DNA of 33,898 nucleotides, taken from Saprospiraceae bacterium. Its GTDB lineage: Bacteria > Bacteroidota > Bacteroidia > Chitinophagales > Saprospiraceae. The stretch is taken from positions 1 through 33,898 of the forward strand of contig JANQRV010000382.1 in the NCBI GenBank assembly GCA_028284395.1, written 5' to 3'. The position numbers were made by a program, and so were the translations under genes. This document shows positions 9,471-17,481 of the stretch, one piece after another (the stretch's first letter is position 1; each line of letters opens with the position of its first letter). The notes below the pieces were generated by a model. The model saw nothing but the letters and a program-made list of their open reading frames with translations, searched no databases and was not told the origin of the DNA.

Positions 9471-9646
9471 TGAGCTAGTATTCAGTTTCCGACCTCGACT
9501 ATACGAGATCGCCAATTTTTCAAGTTAAACAATCCACCAGTTTTTATGTTCCGCCAAAAGAGTTTTTTGCGGTTCAATCGAAACAATATGGAACTACTAT
9601 GACAATTACTGCGTTATCACATTGAAACATAGATTAAAAACAGACC

Positions 9647-10045
9647 ATGCAAGAGGCATTGAACAAGGAGGTAAAATTGCGGATGTCCCGAAGCTCAGGA
9701 AGCGGCGGGCAACACGTCAATAAGGTCGCTACCAAAGTTGAGCTTATTTTTGATATTCCTCAGTCAAAGACATTGACCGAAGAACAAAAGGACCTTCTTC
9801 TAAAGCGATTGGCCTCCAGAGTAAACAAGGATGGAGAGCTATCGGTGGTTGTTCAGGAAAGTCGCTCGCAATTACTGAATCGGCGAGCGGCGTTCAAAAA
9901 ATTCGAACAATTGATCCGGCAGGCGCTCACCCCGCCAAAAAAGAGAAAAGGGCCACCAAAACTGAAGGGAAACAAAGAACAAAGACTTAAGGCCAAAAGA
10001 CTTGTATCGGAGAAGAAAAGTCTTCGCAAAAAAGTCATAATTTGA
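9647..10045 (+). CDS. arfB: ArfB/YaeJ-like peptidyl-tRNA hydrolase, ribosome rescue factor
   Basis: This 132-residue protein consists of an RF-1-type catalytic domain with the GGQ motif at residues 20-22 (SGSGGQHVNK) and a very basic C-terminal tail (about residues 95-132, rich in Lys and Arg). Length and layout match ArfB, which enters stalled ribosomes lacking a codon in the A site, places its basic tail in the mRNA channel and hydrolyses peptidyl-tRNA. It lacks the codon-recognition domains of true release factors. It stands alone upstream of the SCO/cytochrome pair, 30 bp apart, so read-through is possible. Confidence 0.93.
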   Translation: MQEALNKEVKLRMSRSSGSGGQHVNKVATKVELIFDIPQSKTLTEEQKDLLLKRLASRVNKDGELSVVVQESRSQLLNRRAAFKKFEQLIRQALTPPKKRKGPPKLKGNKEQRLKAKRLVSEKKSLRKKVII

Positions 10046-10075
10046 CAGCAGAATTACTTTGTAAAGTTTCCACGC

Positions 10076-10669
10076 ATGCACGGTTGGCGGCTACCCATAA
10101 TTATTGCCTTGATTTTTATCGGTCTCTCACTATTTCACTGCCATCTTTCCGAAGATGAATTACCCGTCCTTAGTAAATCACCTATTCCTTCCTTTTCCTT
10201 TCTCAACCAAGACAGCATAAGGGTCAGCGAGCAGAGTTTCGCGGACAAATTATACGTTGCCGATTTCTTTTTCATCTCCTGCCCTACTATTTGTCCGTTG
10301 ATGACCACCCAAATGAAACGGATCCACGACCACTTTCTGAAGGACGACCGCCTGTTGCTCCTCTCCCACTCTATCGACACCAAATACGACACGGTGGGAA
10401 GATTGAAAGAATACGCGGATAACCTGGGGGTCACTTCCGATAAATGGCATTTTGTTACCGGCCAAAGGGAAAACATCTTTTCCATTGCAGAAGCGTATTT
10501 TAACATCGTAGTAGAAGACGAATCCGTCCCGGGCGGCTACGACCATACGGGCAGATTCGTCTTGATCGACAAAAATCGTCAAGTCCGTGCCTTTTGCCAA
10601 GGTACGATTGAACAAGAGGTCGATAAATTCATTAAGAATATTGAAAAACTACTCGATGAAGCATACTAA
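10076..10669 (+). CDS. SCO1/SenC family copper chaperone / thiol-disulfide protein
   Basis: The 197-residue protein has an N-terminal membrane anchor or signal (residues 6-20, possibly lipidated at C22) and a thioredoxin-like SCO domain. The copper-binding CxxxC is C69-P-T-I-C73, and the distal His is H157 (GYDHTGRF). SCO proteins deliver copper to the CuA site of cytochrome oxidase or reduce its cysteines, acting on the periplasmic face. The stop overlaps the start of a cytochrome c gene by 14 bp, which supports an electron-transport role. There is a 7-of-8 match to the -7 box (TTACTTTG, 10054-10061) but no good -33 element at the expected distance. Confidence 0.93.
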   Translation: MHGWRLPIIIALIFIGLSLFHCHLSEDELPVLSKSPIPSFSFLNQDSIRVSEQSFADKLYVADFFFISCPTICPLMTTQMKRIHDHFLKDDRLLLLSHSIDTKYDTVGRLKEYADNLGVTSDKWHFVTGQRENIFSIAEAYFNIVVEDESVPGGYDHTGRFVLIDKNRQVRAFCQGTIEQEVDKFIKNIEKLLDEAY

Positions 10670-11078
10670 CTGGTTCTTTGGAAAATACGGTATCCTTGTC
10701 CTTTTCTCTTTACCATTGACGATCGCAACCCAATCGTGCGATGACAATCCCTACAAACACGGTGCCATCATGTACAGTAATTTCTGCGCTTCGTGCCACA
10801 TGGAGGACGGTACGGGGCTCGGTGCCGAAATCCCGCCATTGGCCCAGGCCGACTATCTAAAAAACAACCCCGATAAGATCGTTTGTATCATCCGGAACGG
10901 CTTAAATGAAGAGATTGTCGTCAATGGTAAAACCTACAAGCAACCCATGGAAGGCAATCGAAAACTATCGGACGCTGAAATTACCAACATCATCAACTAC
11001 ATCAATACCTCCTGGGGCAATGACTTACCACTGATCACCATTGCTACTGTGCGAAAGCAGATGGAAGCGTGTCCATAG
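10656..11078 (+). CDS. Cytochrome c lipoprotein (monohaem)
   Basis: The 140-residue protein begins at ATG 10656, inside the end of the SCO gene; a longer frame beginning at 10587 would lack the signal peptide at its N-terminus. It has a lipoprotein-type signal (residues 6-28, ATQSC with C28), one haem-binding CASCH (C44, C47, H48), and a likely axial Met in QPMEGN. The C-terminal helix NIINYINTSWGN is typical of class I cytochromes c. It probably carries electrons at the outer face of the cytoplasmic membrane, perhaps to the oxidase that the SCO protein helps to assemble. The 3' end overlaps the convergent acyltransferase gene by 35 bp. Confidence 0.92.
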   Translation: MKHTNWFFGKYGILVLFSLPLTIATQSCDDNPYKHGAIMYSNFCASCHMEDGTGLGAEIPPLAQADYLKNNPDKIVCIIRNGLNEEIVVNGKTYKQPMEGNRKLSDAEITNIINYINTSWGNDLPLITIATVRKQMEACP

Positions 11079-12213
11079 ACTGCTTCGGCAACGGCCTGCC
11101 CTTCAGGCCAAAAAGCGGCCTCAACCAGCCAATCCTCCGGATCACGAATTCATACAACAGCCAGCTAATCACGAAAGTACCGAGGACCATGATCAAAAAT
11201 TTGGATAAAAATCCCATGGACGAATCCATCAGGTAAAAGCCCAGGATGACGGTAACCGTCTGATGTAGGATGTAAAAAGGATAAACTGCGGTGTTGCAAT
11301 AACTCAGCAAAGCACTTTTCCGATTCAGAAATTGTGCTGCATAGGCAAACAAAACCAGTATCCAGGACCAGGTATTGACAACTTTCACCAGTGCCTCCGT
11401 AAAATGAACGTAAATGTTATCTTCCAGCTGCCAGATAAGCGATAGCAGTATAAAGCTGAATATCCCTATTGCCAGAGCTTTGGTTTTAATTTGAGTTAAG
11501 GCCTTCCAAAACGCATCTTGAATCCTAATCAGCAAAAAGCCATAGAAAAACAGGATCATGTAATTAAAAAACGCAAACCAATCGCCCACCAGGCCGTGTG
11601 TGACGGGAAAAAAGGGTTCGAGCAGGGCTTCCGTAAAGTACAAAGGAATGATCAATACGTAAAGCCCCAATGGGCGACGGAGCGATTTTCTCAACCATTG
11701 CAGCAGTCTGGCCTGAGCATTGGATCGCAAGTACAAAAACACCGGAATCAAAAGCAGGGAATAAATCAATAGATACGGAAGAAACCAGAGGTGATGCCAA
11801 CTGAAATTACCCGCCGGATAAATTCCGGAAAACGCAACAGTCGTGTAAAATGCGCCGTAATTTCCGCTAAATGCGCCACTGACCAATCGCTCAATGTAAA
11901 CCTGAGGCGGAACAATGACCACCATGCCAAAGGCAAGAGGAAGCCATAATCTTTTCATGCGCTCCCATGCAAACTGCCGGCCATTGCGAAACGACAAGGC
12001 AAAACAAGTTCCCATGCCTGAAATAACAAAAAGGATGGAAAGTCGCCATTGATTGACAAAGAGCATTGGCCACTGTAACCAGTCGTAAATCACATTGTTT
12101 TTGATGTGCCATCCCCAGGGGACGAAAAACATGCCGACATGATAAAAGATCAACAAACCAAAAACGAGTACTCTCAACCAGTCTAAATCGTATCTACGAA
12201 TTTTTTCTGTCAT
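11044..12213 (-). CDS. Acyltransferase 3 family integral membrane protein
   Basis: The 389-residue protein has about ten hydrophobic segments and begins RRYDLDWLRVLVFGLLIFYH. This matches the acyltransferase-3 (OafA/OpgC/NodX-like) signature, with a conserved Arg after the D-x-L pair and the functional His at the end of helix 1. Such enzymes move acyl groups onto cell-surface sugars in the membrane; the substrate cannot be deduced. The 3' end overlaps the cytochrome c gene, convergently. The AraC-type regulator gene lies 121 bp upstream on the same strand. The start is the ATG immediately before the conserved first helix. Confidence 0.88.
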   Translation of the reverse strand: MTEKIRRYDLDWLRVLVFGLLIFYHVGMFFVPWGWHIKNNVIYDWLQWPMLFVNQWRLSILFVISGMGTCFALSFRNGRQFAWERMKRLWLPLAFGMVVIVPPQVYIERLVSGAFSGNYGAFYTTVAFSGIYPAGNFSWHHLWFLPYLLIYSLLLIPVFLYLRSNAQARLLQWLRKSLRRPLGLYVLIIPLYFTEALLEPFFPVTHGLVGDWFAFFNYMILFFYGFLLIRIQDAFWKALTQIKTKALAIGIFSFILLSLIWQLEDNIYVHFTEALVKVVNTWSWILVLFAYAAQFLNRKSALLSYCNTAVYPFYILHQTVTVILGFYLMDSSMGFLSKFLIMVLGTFVISWLLYEFVIRRIGWLRPLFGLKGRPLPKQSMDTLPSAFAQ

Positions 12214-12235
12214 GATAATTATTTTTTGTTCACGA

Positions 12236-12268
12236 CAAAAATGTGGGAATTAAAGCGGGAAGCGCCAA
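12236..12268 (-). promoter_or_regulatory. Possible promoter of the acyltransferase gene
   Basis: Read on the minus strand, CATTTTTG (12243 to 12236) matches the Bacteroidota -7 box TAnnTTTG at seven of eight positions. A TTG (12268 to 12266) lies 22 bp upstream. The predicted transcription start falls about 15 bases before the ATG. The match is by eye and imperfect. Confidence 0.3.
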
Positions 12269-12334
12269 TTCTTAAGTGGTTCAGAAGTTCGGAATTGCAA
12301 TTTAGGACACCTTTTTAGCAGCCAGCATGTGGCC

Positions 12335-13543
12335 CTAGGAATTGGCACTACTTTTTTCTTTCGTTTTTTTCAAATACGCGGATGGTGTTGTTTGAGCGTG
12401 TTTTTTAAAGGAAGCATAAAAGGCAGACTTCGAATTAAAACCGACCGATTGGCCAATTCCGGCAATATTGAGGTGGGCATAATTTTCGTCTACCAGTCGC
12501 TTCTTAGCTTCCTCGATTCGATATTGATTGATGAAGTCATTGAAGTTTTGACCGGTTTGGGTGTTGATCGCCTGCGAAAGATAGTTGGGAGCGAGTTCTA
12601 ATTGCTCGGCCAAATCTTTCAAAGATCCGTCGCTGTTCAGGTGGTAGGCTTCTTGCCGGATGTATTGAGCAGCTCTGGTAACGATCTGTTCCGCATCCGA
12701 TTTCATACCGGAGGTCTCATATTTATCCGCGATCCAGGATTTCTCAAAAAAACGGGACTCGGACAGCATGAAAATACTAGTGCCATAGATCGCCAGGGAA
12801 AAAAAGATAGAAATATAGTGGTCTCCCAAATCATTTTCGAAATTCCAGAAAACCAGGAAAACAATGACAAAACCTACCAAGAACAGGAAAACCAGGTTCT
12901 TCGAAAAACCGTATTTATCCGTTTTCGCATCGAGCCAGAAATACCCATGAATCCTTTCGCCTTGTCGGTAGATAACCCGGGCCGATAGAAAAGCGTACCA
13001 AGAAAAACTGATCAACATAATGGCCCGCCAGTAGCTGCGAACCGAGAAACAAATGTTTGCAAGGATGCTCCTGGTCGGTTCTTCCACAAGGGGAAGATCA
13101 GGAAAATAGGCACTGATGTAACAATTGAGTTTGACGGAAATTGGTTGAAGAAAGAAGATCGTATGGATCATCATGTAAAATGCCGGCAATACAAAGTGTA
13201 TCCAATGACTTCGAATCGTAATCCGCTCTCTGCTAAGTAGACTGATGAGAAAAAAATAGACCGAAGGCCCGAGGAGCAAAATGAAGACTTCGGTAGAATC
13301 GTTGGCCCAAAGCGTGTGCTTCATCAACCCGGTATAACACAAGTAAACATCCAAACCAATGATGGAAAGAAAAAACAAAAACCAACCGATTAAACGCATC
13401 GGCTGATTATCTTTATTGCTCCGAAAGGCGATGACCAGACTTAGGACAAAGCCCTGAACCAATCCACACAACATGATCATCGAAATCCCATTGTGCTGAA
13501 TCGGGATTGTATCAATAATAGACTGAATATCAATTTTTTGCAT
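12335..13543 (-). CDS. Membrane-anchored AraC family transcriptional regulator
   Basis: The 402-residue protein has an N-terminal half with about seven hydrophobic helices and a C-terminal AraC-type double helix-turn-helix domain (about the last 110 residues: LKDLAEQLELAPNYLSQAIN, then IAGIGQSVGFNSKSAFYASF). The fusion of a seven-helix membrane domain to an AraC domain is frequent in Bacteroidota and suggests sensing at the membrane. ATG 13543 is preferred to a TTG at 13567 because a perfect minus-strand -7 box (TATATTTG, 13572 to 13565) overlaps that TTG. Possible targets are the acyltransferase downstream or the divergent beta-lactamase-like gene; neither link is shown by the sequence. Confidence 0.92.
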   Translation of the reverse strand: MQKIDIQSIIDTIPIQHNGISMIMLCGLVQGFVLSLVIAFRSNKDNQPMRLIGWFLFFLSIIGLDVYLCYTGLMKHTLWANDSTEVFILLLGPSVYFFLISLLSRERITIRSHWIHFVLPAFYMMIHTIFFLQPISVKLNCYISAYFPDLPLVEEPTRSILANICFSVRSYWRAIMLISFSWYAFLSARVIYRQGERIHGYFWLDAKTDKYGFSKNLVFLFLVGFVIVFLVFWNFENDLGDHYISIFFSLAIYGTSIFMLSESRFFEKSWIADKYETSGMKSDAEQIVTRAAQYIRQEAYHLNSDGSLKDLAEQLELAPNYLSQAINTQTGQNFNDFINQYRIEEAKKRLVDENYAHLNIAGIGQSVGFNSKSAFYASFKKHAQTTPSAYLKKTKEKSSANS

Positions 13544-13564
13544 TAATAGAGATTTGTCCGCTAT

Positions 13565-13590
13565 CAAATATAAGTAAGTGGACCATTCAA
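13565..13590 (-). promoter_or_regulatory. Promoter of the AraC-type regulator gene
   Basis: On the minus strand TATATTTG (13572 to 13565) is a perfect -7 box. A TTG (13590 to 13588) lies 15 bp upstream, a little closer than the usual 17-23. It predicts a start about 15 bases before ATG 13543 and sits in the short divergent gap with the beta-lactamase-like gene. Confidence 0.4.
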
Positions 13591-13618
13591 GAATAAGAAT
13601 TGAGACTTAAATTTAACT

Positions 13619-14446
13619 ATGAAGATCATTTCACCGGTATTCGCATTACTATTCCTTCAAATCGCTTGCACCGATCCGGAAGATGCCCCTCCGTCAAGTG
13701 GCACGGTGGAGGTGTTCCAATCCGCACTCCAGACCATCTTGGATTCCGCTCAGGTCCATGGAACAATTCTCATCCACCCGGCCCACAGCGATACATTTTA
13801 CTCCAATGATTTCCAATGGGCGCACAAGGGACAGCTACCTGCTTCGACGTACAAAATCCCCCATTCCATCATTGCTTTGGAAACCGGTGTTGTAGAGGAC
13901 GATAGTACGCTATTTAAATGGGACGGTGAAGACCGGTGGCTGGATAGCTGGGAACAAGACCTGGTGTTCAAGGATGCCTTTCAACTTTCGTGCGTGCCTT
14001 GCTACCAGGAAATCGCTCGAAAAGTAGGCCTGCAGCGCATGCGTCTCAACCTGGATAAACTGCAGTATATGGGTATGGTATTTGACAGTAGTACCATCGA
14101 CCGGTTCTGGCTCGGCGGCGCTTCCAGGATTACACCCTTCGAACAGATCGAGTTCCTGGACCGCCTTTACCATTCCGAACTCGCCATCAAAGCACGCTCC
14201 GTACAACTTCTGAAAAAGATCATGATACTGGAGGAAAGCTCACAGTATACCCTAAGCGGTAAGACGGGTTGGTCAATCCAAAATGAAATCAACAATGGTT
14301 GGTTTGTGGGCTTTTTGGAGAAGGGGGATGTGACCATTTTTTTTGCGACCAACATCAGCCCGAAAAAAACGTTTGATATGGATTTTTTTGGGGAAATACG
14401 GAAAACAGTGACTATGGAGGCGTTGCGGGCAATGAATTTTATTTGA
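13619..14446 (+). CDS. Class D beta-lactamase-like lipoprotein
   Basis: This 275-residue protein has a lipoprotein signal (LQIAC, C17) and the class D (OXA-type) serine hydrolase fold. The active-site motif is S76-T-Y-K79, motif II is S124-C-V-P, the omega-loop Trp is W164 (DRFWLGG), and the KTG motif is K215-T-G (LSGKTGWS). Length and spacing match OXA enzymes (about 265 residues). These enzymes acylate on Ser and deacylate with a carboxylated Lys, here K79. Motif III, normally Y-G-N thirteen residues before the Trp, reads M-G-M (151-153). It may be an active chromosomal oxacillinase or a penicillin-binding relative. It is divergent from the AraC-type gene (75 bp gap) and convergent with the lipoprotein gene at 14479. 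Confidence 0.85.
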   Translation: MKIISPVFALLFLQIACTDPEDAPPSSGTVEVFQSALQTILDSAQVHGTILIHPAHSDTFYSNDFQWAHKGQLPASTYKIPHSIIALETGVVEDDSTLFKWDGEDRWLDSWEQDLVFKDAFQLSCVPCYQEIARKVGLQRMRLNLDKLQYMGMVFDSSTIDRFWLGGASRITPFEQIEFLDRLYHSELAIKARSVQLLKKIMILEESSQYTLSGKTGWSIQNEINNGWFVGFLEKGDVTIFFATNISPKKTFDMDFFGEIRKTVTMEALRAMNFI

Positions 14447-14460
14447 GGTGAGCGGGGTTG

Positions 14461-14493
14461 CTATTGTTGCTGTGGATGCTATTGTTGCTGTGG
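14461..14493. repeat. 15-bp tandem duplication, 18-bp period
   Basis: CTATTGTTGCTGTGG occurs at 14461-14475 and again at 14479-14493, exactly 18 bp apart. The second copy contains the stop codon (reverse complement of CTA at 14479-14481) and the last Gln codons of the minus-strand lipoprotein gene. This looks like slippage at a CAA/CAG-rich end. Confidence 0.7.
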
Positions 14494-15099
14494 TTGTTTT
14501 TGCTTCTTTTTCATGGTATCCTCGTAAAAAACCTTCAAATTGTCGTTCAGCAATTTCACCGCATCCTCTTCTCGATTTTCTTCTCCCAGAATGGTCGTAC
14601 GTACGTAGTAGGGAAATGGATCTTTTAATTGTTTCAGGTTCTGGTCCATGACGATGAGGGCAGGCAGGCCGGCTCCATCTGCCGGAGGTTGAATATTGGC
14701 AAACTCAGCTGCCAGAAATTTTTTGCCTTCCCATAATTCTCGGGGAGCAGGAAGTAATTCCCTGTCCAAAATGACGCTGTCCAATCTCATTTCCCGGATT
14801 CTTCGGGAATGATGTGAATAGAAAAAATAAACCGGACAATGATCGAAGTGATCGCGAAAAGCTCTTAAGGTCTTGGCATTTTCTTTTTTCGTTCTCAATT
14901 TCAATCGATTGGCTTCGGTCCGCTGTCGACGTTGCCGAAGGATGGCGATCTGTTTATCGACATTGCGCAAGCGCACTAAGAGAAAACCATTTTCCAAATT
15001 TAGAATGTGATCGGTAGATTCTTCTTCGTTGATTACTGTCGGAGTGACACAACTACCTAAGAAAAGTAAGACAAGAATGGCAATCAGTATTCTTCCCAT
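14479..15099 (-). CDS. Uncharacterised lipoprotein
   Basis: I do not recognise a family for this 206-residue protein. It has a clear lipoprotein signal (LLFLGSC, C17), then a charged helical stretch rich in Arg, Lys and Gln (about residues 45-75) that may form a coiled coil. A mixed alpha/beta region follows (AFRDHFDHCPVYFFYSHHSR, then GLPALIVMDQNL), vaguely thioredoxin-like in order but without a CxxC. The C-terminus is a Lys/Gln tail (KKKQKQPQQQ) encoded in a small tandem duplication. It is probably anchored in a membrane facing the periplasm. It is convergent with the beta-lactamase-like gene (32 bp gap). Confidence 0.8.
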   Translation of the reverse strand: MGRILIAILVLLFLGSCVTPTVINEEESTDHILNLENGFLLVRLRNVDKQIAILRQRRQRTEANRLKLRTKKENAKTLRAFRDHFDHCPVYFFYSHHSRRIREMRLDSVILDRELLPAPRELWEGKKFLAAEFANIQPPADGAGLPALIVMDQNLKQLKDPFPYYVRTTILGEENREEDAVKLLNDNLKVFYEDTMKKKQKQPQQQ

Positions 15100-15229
15100 G
15101 TGTTTGATGTAGCGCTAATGTTTTGTAAACTCAAATAACCACTTAGAGAGGGCGAAATTATAAATTATAAATTATATCCATAACTCCAGGAAGGAATTCG
15201 TCAGCCATTGGCTAATAAACTGTGGGCCA

Positions 15230-15847
15230 TCAAGAGATCACTAGGGCTCCTGCTCCCATGCGGATGAGTTCGGGTCTCGGTGTCGTACAATCGATAACGG
15301 TTGAAGGGACCTCACTGCTAATACCGGCGTCGATGATGATGTCGACAATTTTGTCGAATTCGTGAAAGAATTCCATGGGATCCGTTAAATATTCCGGCGT
15401 TTGTCCTTCGGCCCGCAAGGAGGCAGTCAGAATTGGCCTGCCCAATTCTTCGACGATCATACGCGGAATTTTATGGTCTGGAATGCGCACACCGATGGTT
15501 TTTTTGTTGTTCTTAAACAATTTGGGCACCTTATTATTCGATTTCAAAACGAAAGTGAAAGGTCCGGGCAAATTCTGCTTTAACAAGCGGAAGACAGCAT
15601 TATCAATCGGCTTAGCAAATTGTGCAATCTGGCTGATGGATTCGCAAATAAAGGACAGCCTTGCTTTTTTAGGATTGAGTTTACGCAATTTGCAAATTCG
15701 TTCGACCGCTTGTTGATTGAAGATGTCACATCCCAGTCCATAAACGGTATCGGTAGGATAAATAATGACCCCTCCATTCTGGAGTGTTTCAATTACTTGG
15801 TGGATCTTACGAGCTTGAGGACGATCAGGATGAATATTTAACAACAT
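15230..15847 (-). CDS. L-threonylcarbamoyladenylate synthase, TsaC/Sua5/YrdC family
   Basis: The 205-residue protein has the YrdC fold: the N-terminal GGVIIYPTDTVYGLGCD signature, an LPGPFTFVLK segment, GVRIPDH, an ILTASLRAEGQ segment and the ending STVIDCT...GAGAL. It joins threonine, bicarbonate and ATP to make threonylcarbamoyl-AMP, the first step of t6A37 modification of tRNAs reading ANN codons. It is a short form without the C-terminal Sua5 domain; the YciO subfamily cannot be excluded. ATG 15847 is chosen over a TTG at 15874 because the extension does not match the family. It starts 29 bp after the AAA+ ATPase gene and is probably co-transcribed with it. Confidence 0.92.
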   Translation of the reverse strand: MLLNIHPDRPQARKIHQVIETLQNGGVIIYPTDTVYGLGCDIFNQQAVERICKLRKLNPKKARLSFICESISQIAQFAKPIDNAVFRLLKQNLPGPFTFVLKSNNKVPKLFKNNKKTIGVRIPDHKIPRMIVEELGRPILTASLRAEGQTPEYLTDPMEFFHEFDKIVDIIIDAGISSEVPSTVIDCTTPRPELIRMGAGALVIS

Positions 15848-15876
15848 GTTGCGCAGCAAAATTAATTGCGGCAAAT

Positions 15877-17364
15877 CTACTCAAAATCCTCAAAATTTTC
15901 GTCTCGAAACATATCGGCCAAAACATCTCTGAAAGAAAGGCTATTTGACAGAATATCCTTGCTGATTACATTAAACTCTGACAAGCCATGGAGCACCAAC
16001 TCCATATAGATGTACAGGTCGTCGTCAGATAGGTCTTTGACTTTGGATTCTACGAGCTTTCTCAGTCCGGAGACCCCATCCAGCGCCTTGCGATAATCCT
16101 TATCCGTGGAGTCGTTGATGATATCTGCCACATTTCCACCGGAAAACCAAGCTCTGATGGTGCCGTAAGGATCGCGTTCCACTCCTTTTTTCAGTTTATC
16201 CGGATTTGGGAAGATATCGAGGAAATTCTTCTTCATGGAACGCCCCATCAGTGCCATCGCAACATTAAAAGGACCTTCTTGTTCTCCTTCGTACACCAAC
16301 TCAACCTTTCCGGTAATGGCCGGAACAATACCCCAGAAGTCTGACACCCGGGCAACGGTTTTCTTTTCTCCGTTGACCAACATTCTTCGCTCCGCAGTAC
16401 TAACGAGGTTTTCATAGGCTGAAATACTGAGGCGGGCCGACACCCCACTTTTATCATCGATGAATTCGCTCTCTCTTGCTTCGAACGAGATCTGCTCCAG
16501 GAAGTACTGGAGTATTTCCGGAACCTTTACCGCTTTTTTCTGAGCATCGGCAAGTCTGGCCTCCTGCATAGTGATTTGGCGGGCAATGTCGATGGTCTTT
16601 GGGTAGTGGGTCAAAACCTGACTTTCGATGCGGTCCTTCAAAGGAGTAATGATGCTACCCCGGTTGGTATAATCTTCTGGATTCGCCGTAAACAAAAATT
16701 CGATGTCCAGTGGCAAACGCAGTTTGAAGCCACGGATCTGCATATCCCCTTCCTGTAAGATATTGAATAACGAGACCTGGATCCTGGCTTGTAGATCTGG
16801 TAATTCATTGATTACAAAAATGCTGCGATGCGCTCGGGGTATCAATCCAAAATGGATCACCCGTTCGTCAGAATAGGGTAGTTTCATGGTAGCAGCTTTG
16901 ATCGGATCTACGTCGCCCACCAGGTCGGCGATGCTCACATCCGGCGTCGCCAATTTTTCTACGTACCGGTCATCTCTACTCATCCATTCCACTGGTGTTT
17001 CATCACCCATTTCAGCGATTAAGTCAATGGCATACTTAGAAATCGGCTCCAGCGGATCATCATTTAGCTCGCTTCCCGCAACTACTGGAATGCGCTCATC
17101 CAACAGACTGATCAACAAGCGGGCAATTCTCGTCTTGGCCTGACCCCGTAATCCAAGTAAAAGAATATTGTGCCGCGAAAGAATGGCTCTTTCTATATCT
17201 GGCAAGACGGTGTCATCAAAACCAATGATGCCTTCGAATACCTTTTGCTTGCGCTTTAGCTTTTCGATCAGATTCGCTCTCAATTCTTCTTTGATCGACC
17301 GTGGCTGGTAACCACTGGCTTTCAAAGCACCCAAAGTATTAATCCCCTTTTCAGTTTTTACCAT
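15877..17364 (-). CDS. MoxR/magnesium-chelatase-like AAA+ ATPase
   Basis: This 495-residue protein has an AAA+ module with Walker A G71-LRGQAKT78 and a Walker B-like IFVINELPD, with Asn-Glu in place of Asp-Glu. It also has the sensor region FLFTANPEDYTNRGSIITP and a long helical C-terminal half. It resembles the bacterial Mg-chelatase subunit-I-like family rather than true BchI, which is about 350 residues and has a canonical D-E. Such ATPases usually work with a von Willebrand A-domain partner in metal insertion or protein maturation; no such gene lies beside it here. The tRNA-modification gene follows closely, probably in one transcript. The family call is good; the cellular job is unknown. 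Confidence 0.88.
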   Translation of the reverse strand: MVKTEKGINTLGALKASGYQPRSIKEELRANLIEKLKRKQKVFEGIIGFDDTVLPDIERAILSRHNILLLGLRGQAKTRIARLLISLLDERIPVVAGSELNDDPLEPISKYAIDLIAEMGDETPVEWMSRDDRYVEKLATPDVSIADLVGDVDPIKAATMKLPYSDERVIHFGLIPRAHRSIFVINELPDLQARIQVSLFNILQEGDMQIRGFKLRLPLDIEFLFTANPEDYTNRGSIITPLKDRIESQVLTHYPKTIDIARQITMQEARLADAQKKAVKVPEILQYFLEQISFEARESEFIDDKSGVSARLSISAYENLVSTAERRMLVNGEKKTVARVSDFWGIVPAITGKVELVYEGEQEGPFNVAMALMGRSMKKNFLDIFPNPDKLKKGVERDPYGTIRAWFSGGNVADIINDSTDKDYRKALDGVSGLRKLVESKVKDLSDDDLYIYMELVLHGLSEFNVISKDILSNSLSFRDVLADMFRDENFEDFE

Positions 17365-17481
17365 AATCTGCAGTTCAATTTATAACCAACCATTCAAACA
17401 GTTAAAACGGATGATGGTTTACGGAATTTGATTATCCAGATAATTTTACAAATATTGCCCCCAAGAAAAGCAAAAATTTCC

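Noticed and set aside
9551-9572. Hairpin CCGC...GCGG between the cryptochrome and ArfB genes
   Set aside because: The stem is short, bulged and lacks a T-run; it lies between divergent genes, where no terminator is expected.
15155-15176. ATAAATT direct repeats
   Set aside because: Simple A/T-rich sequence; no -7 box match or gene follows from it.
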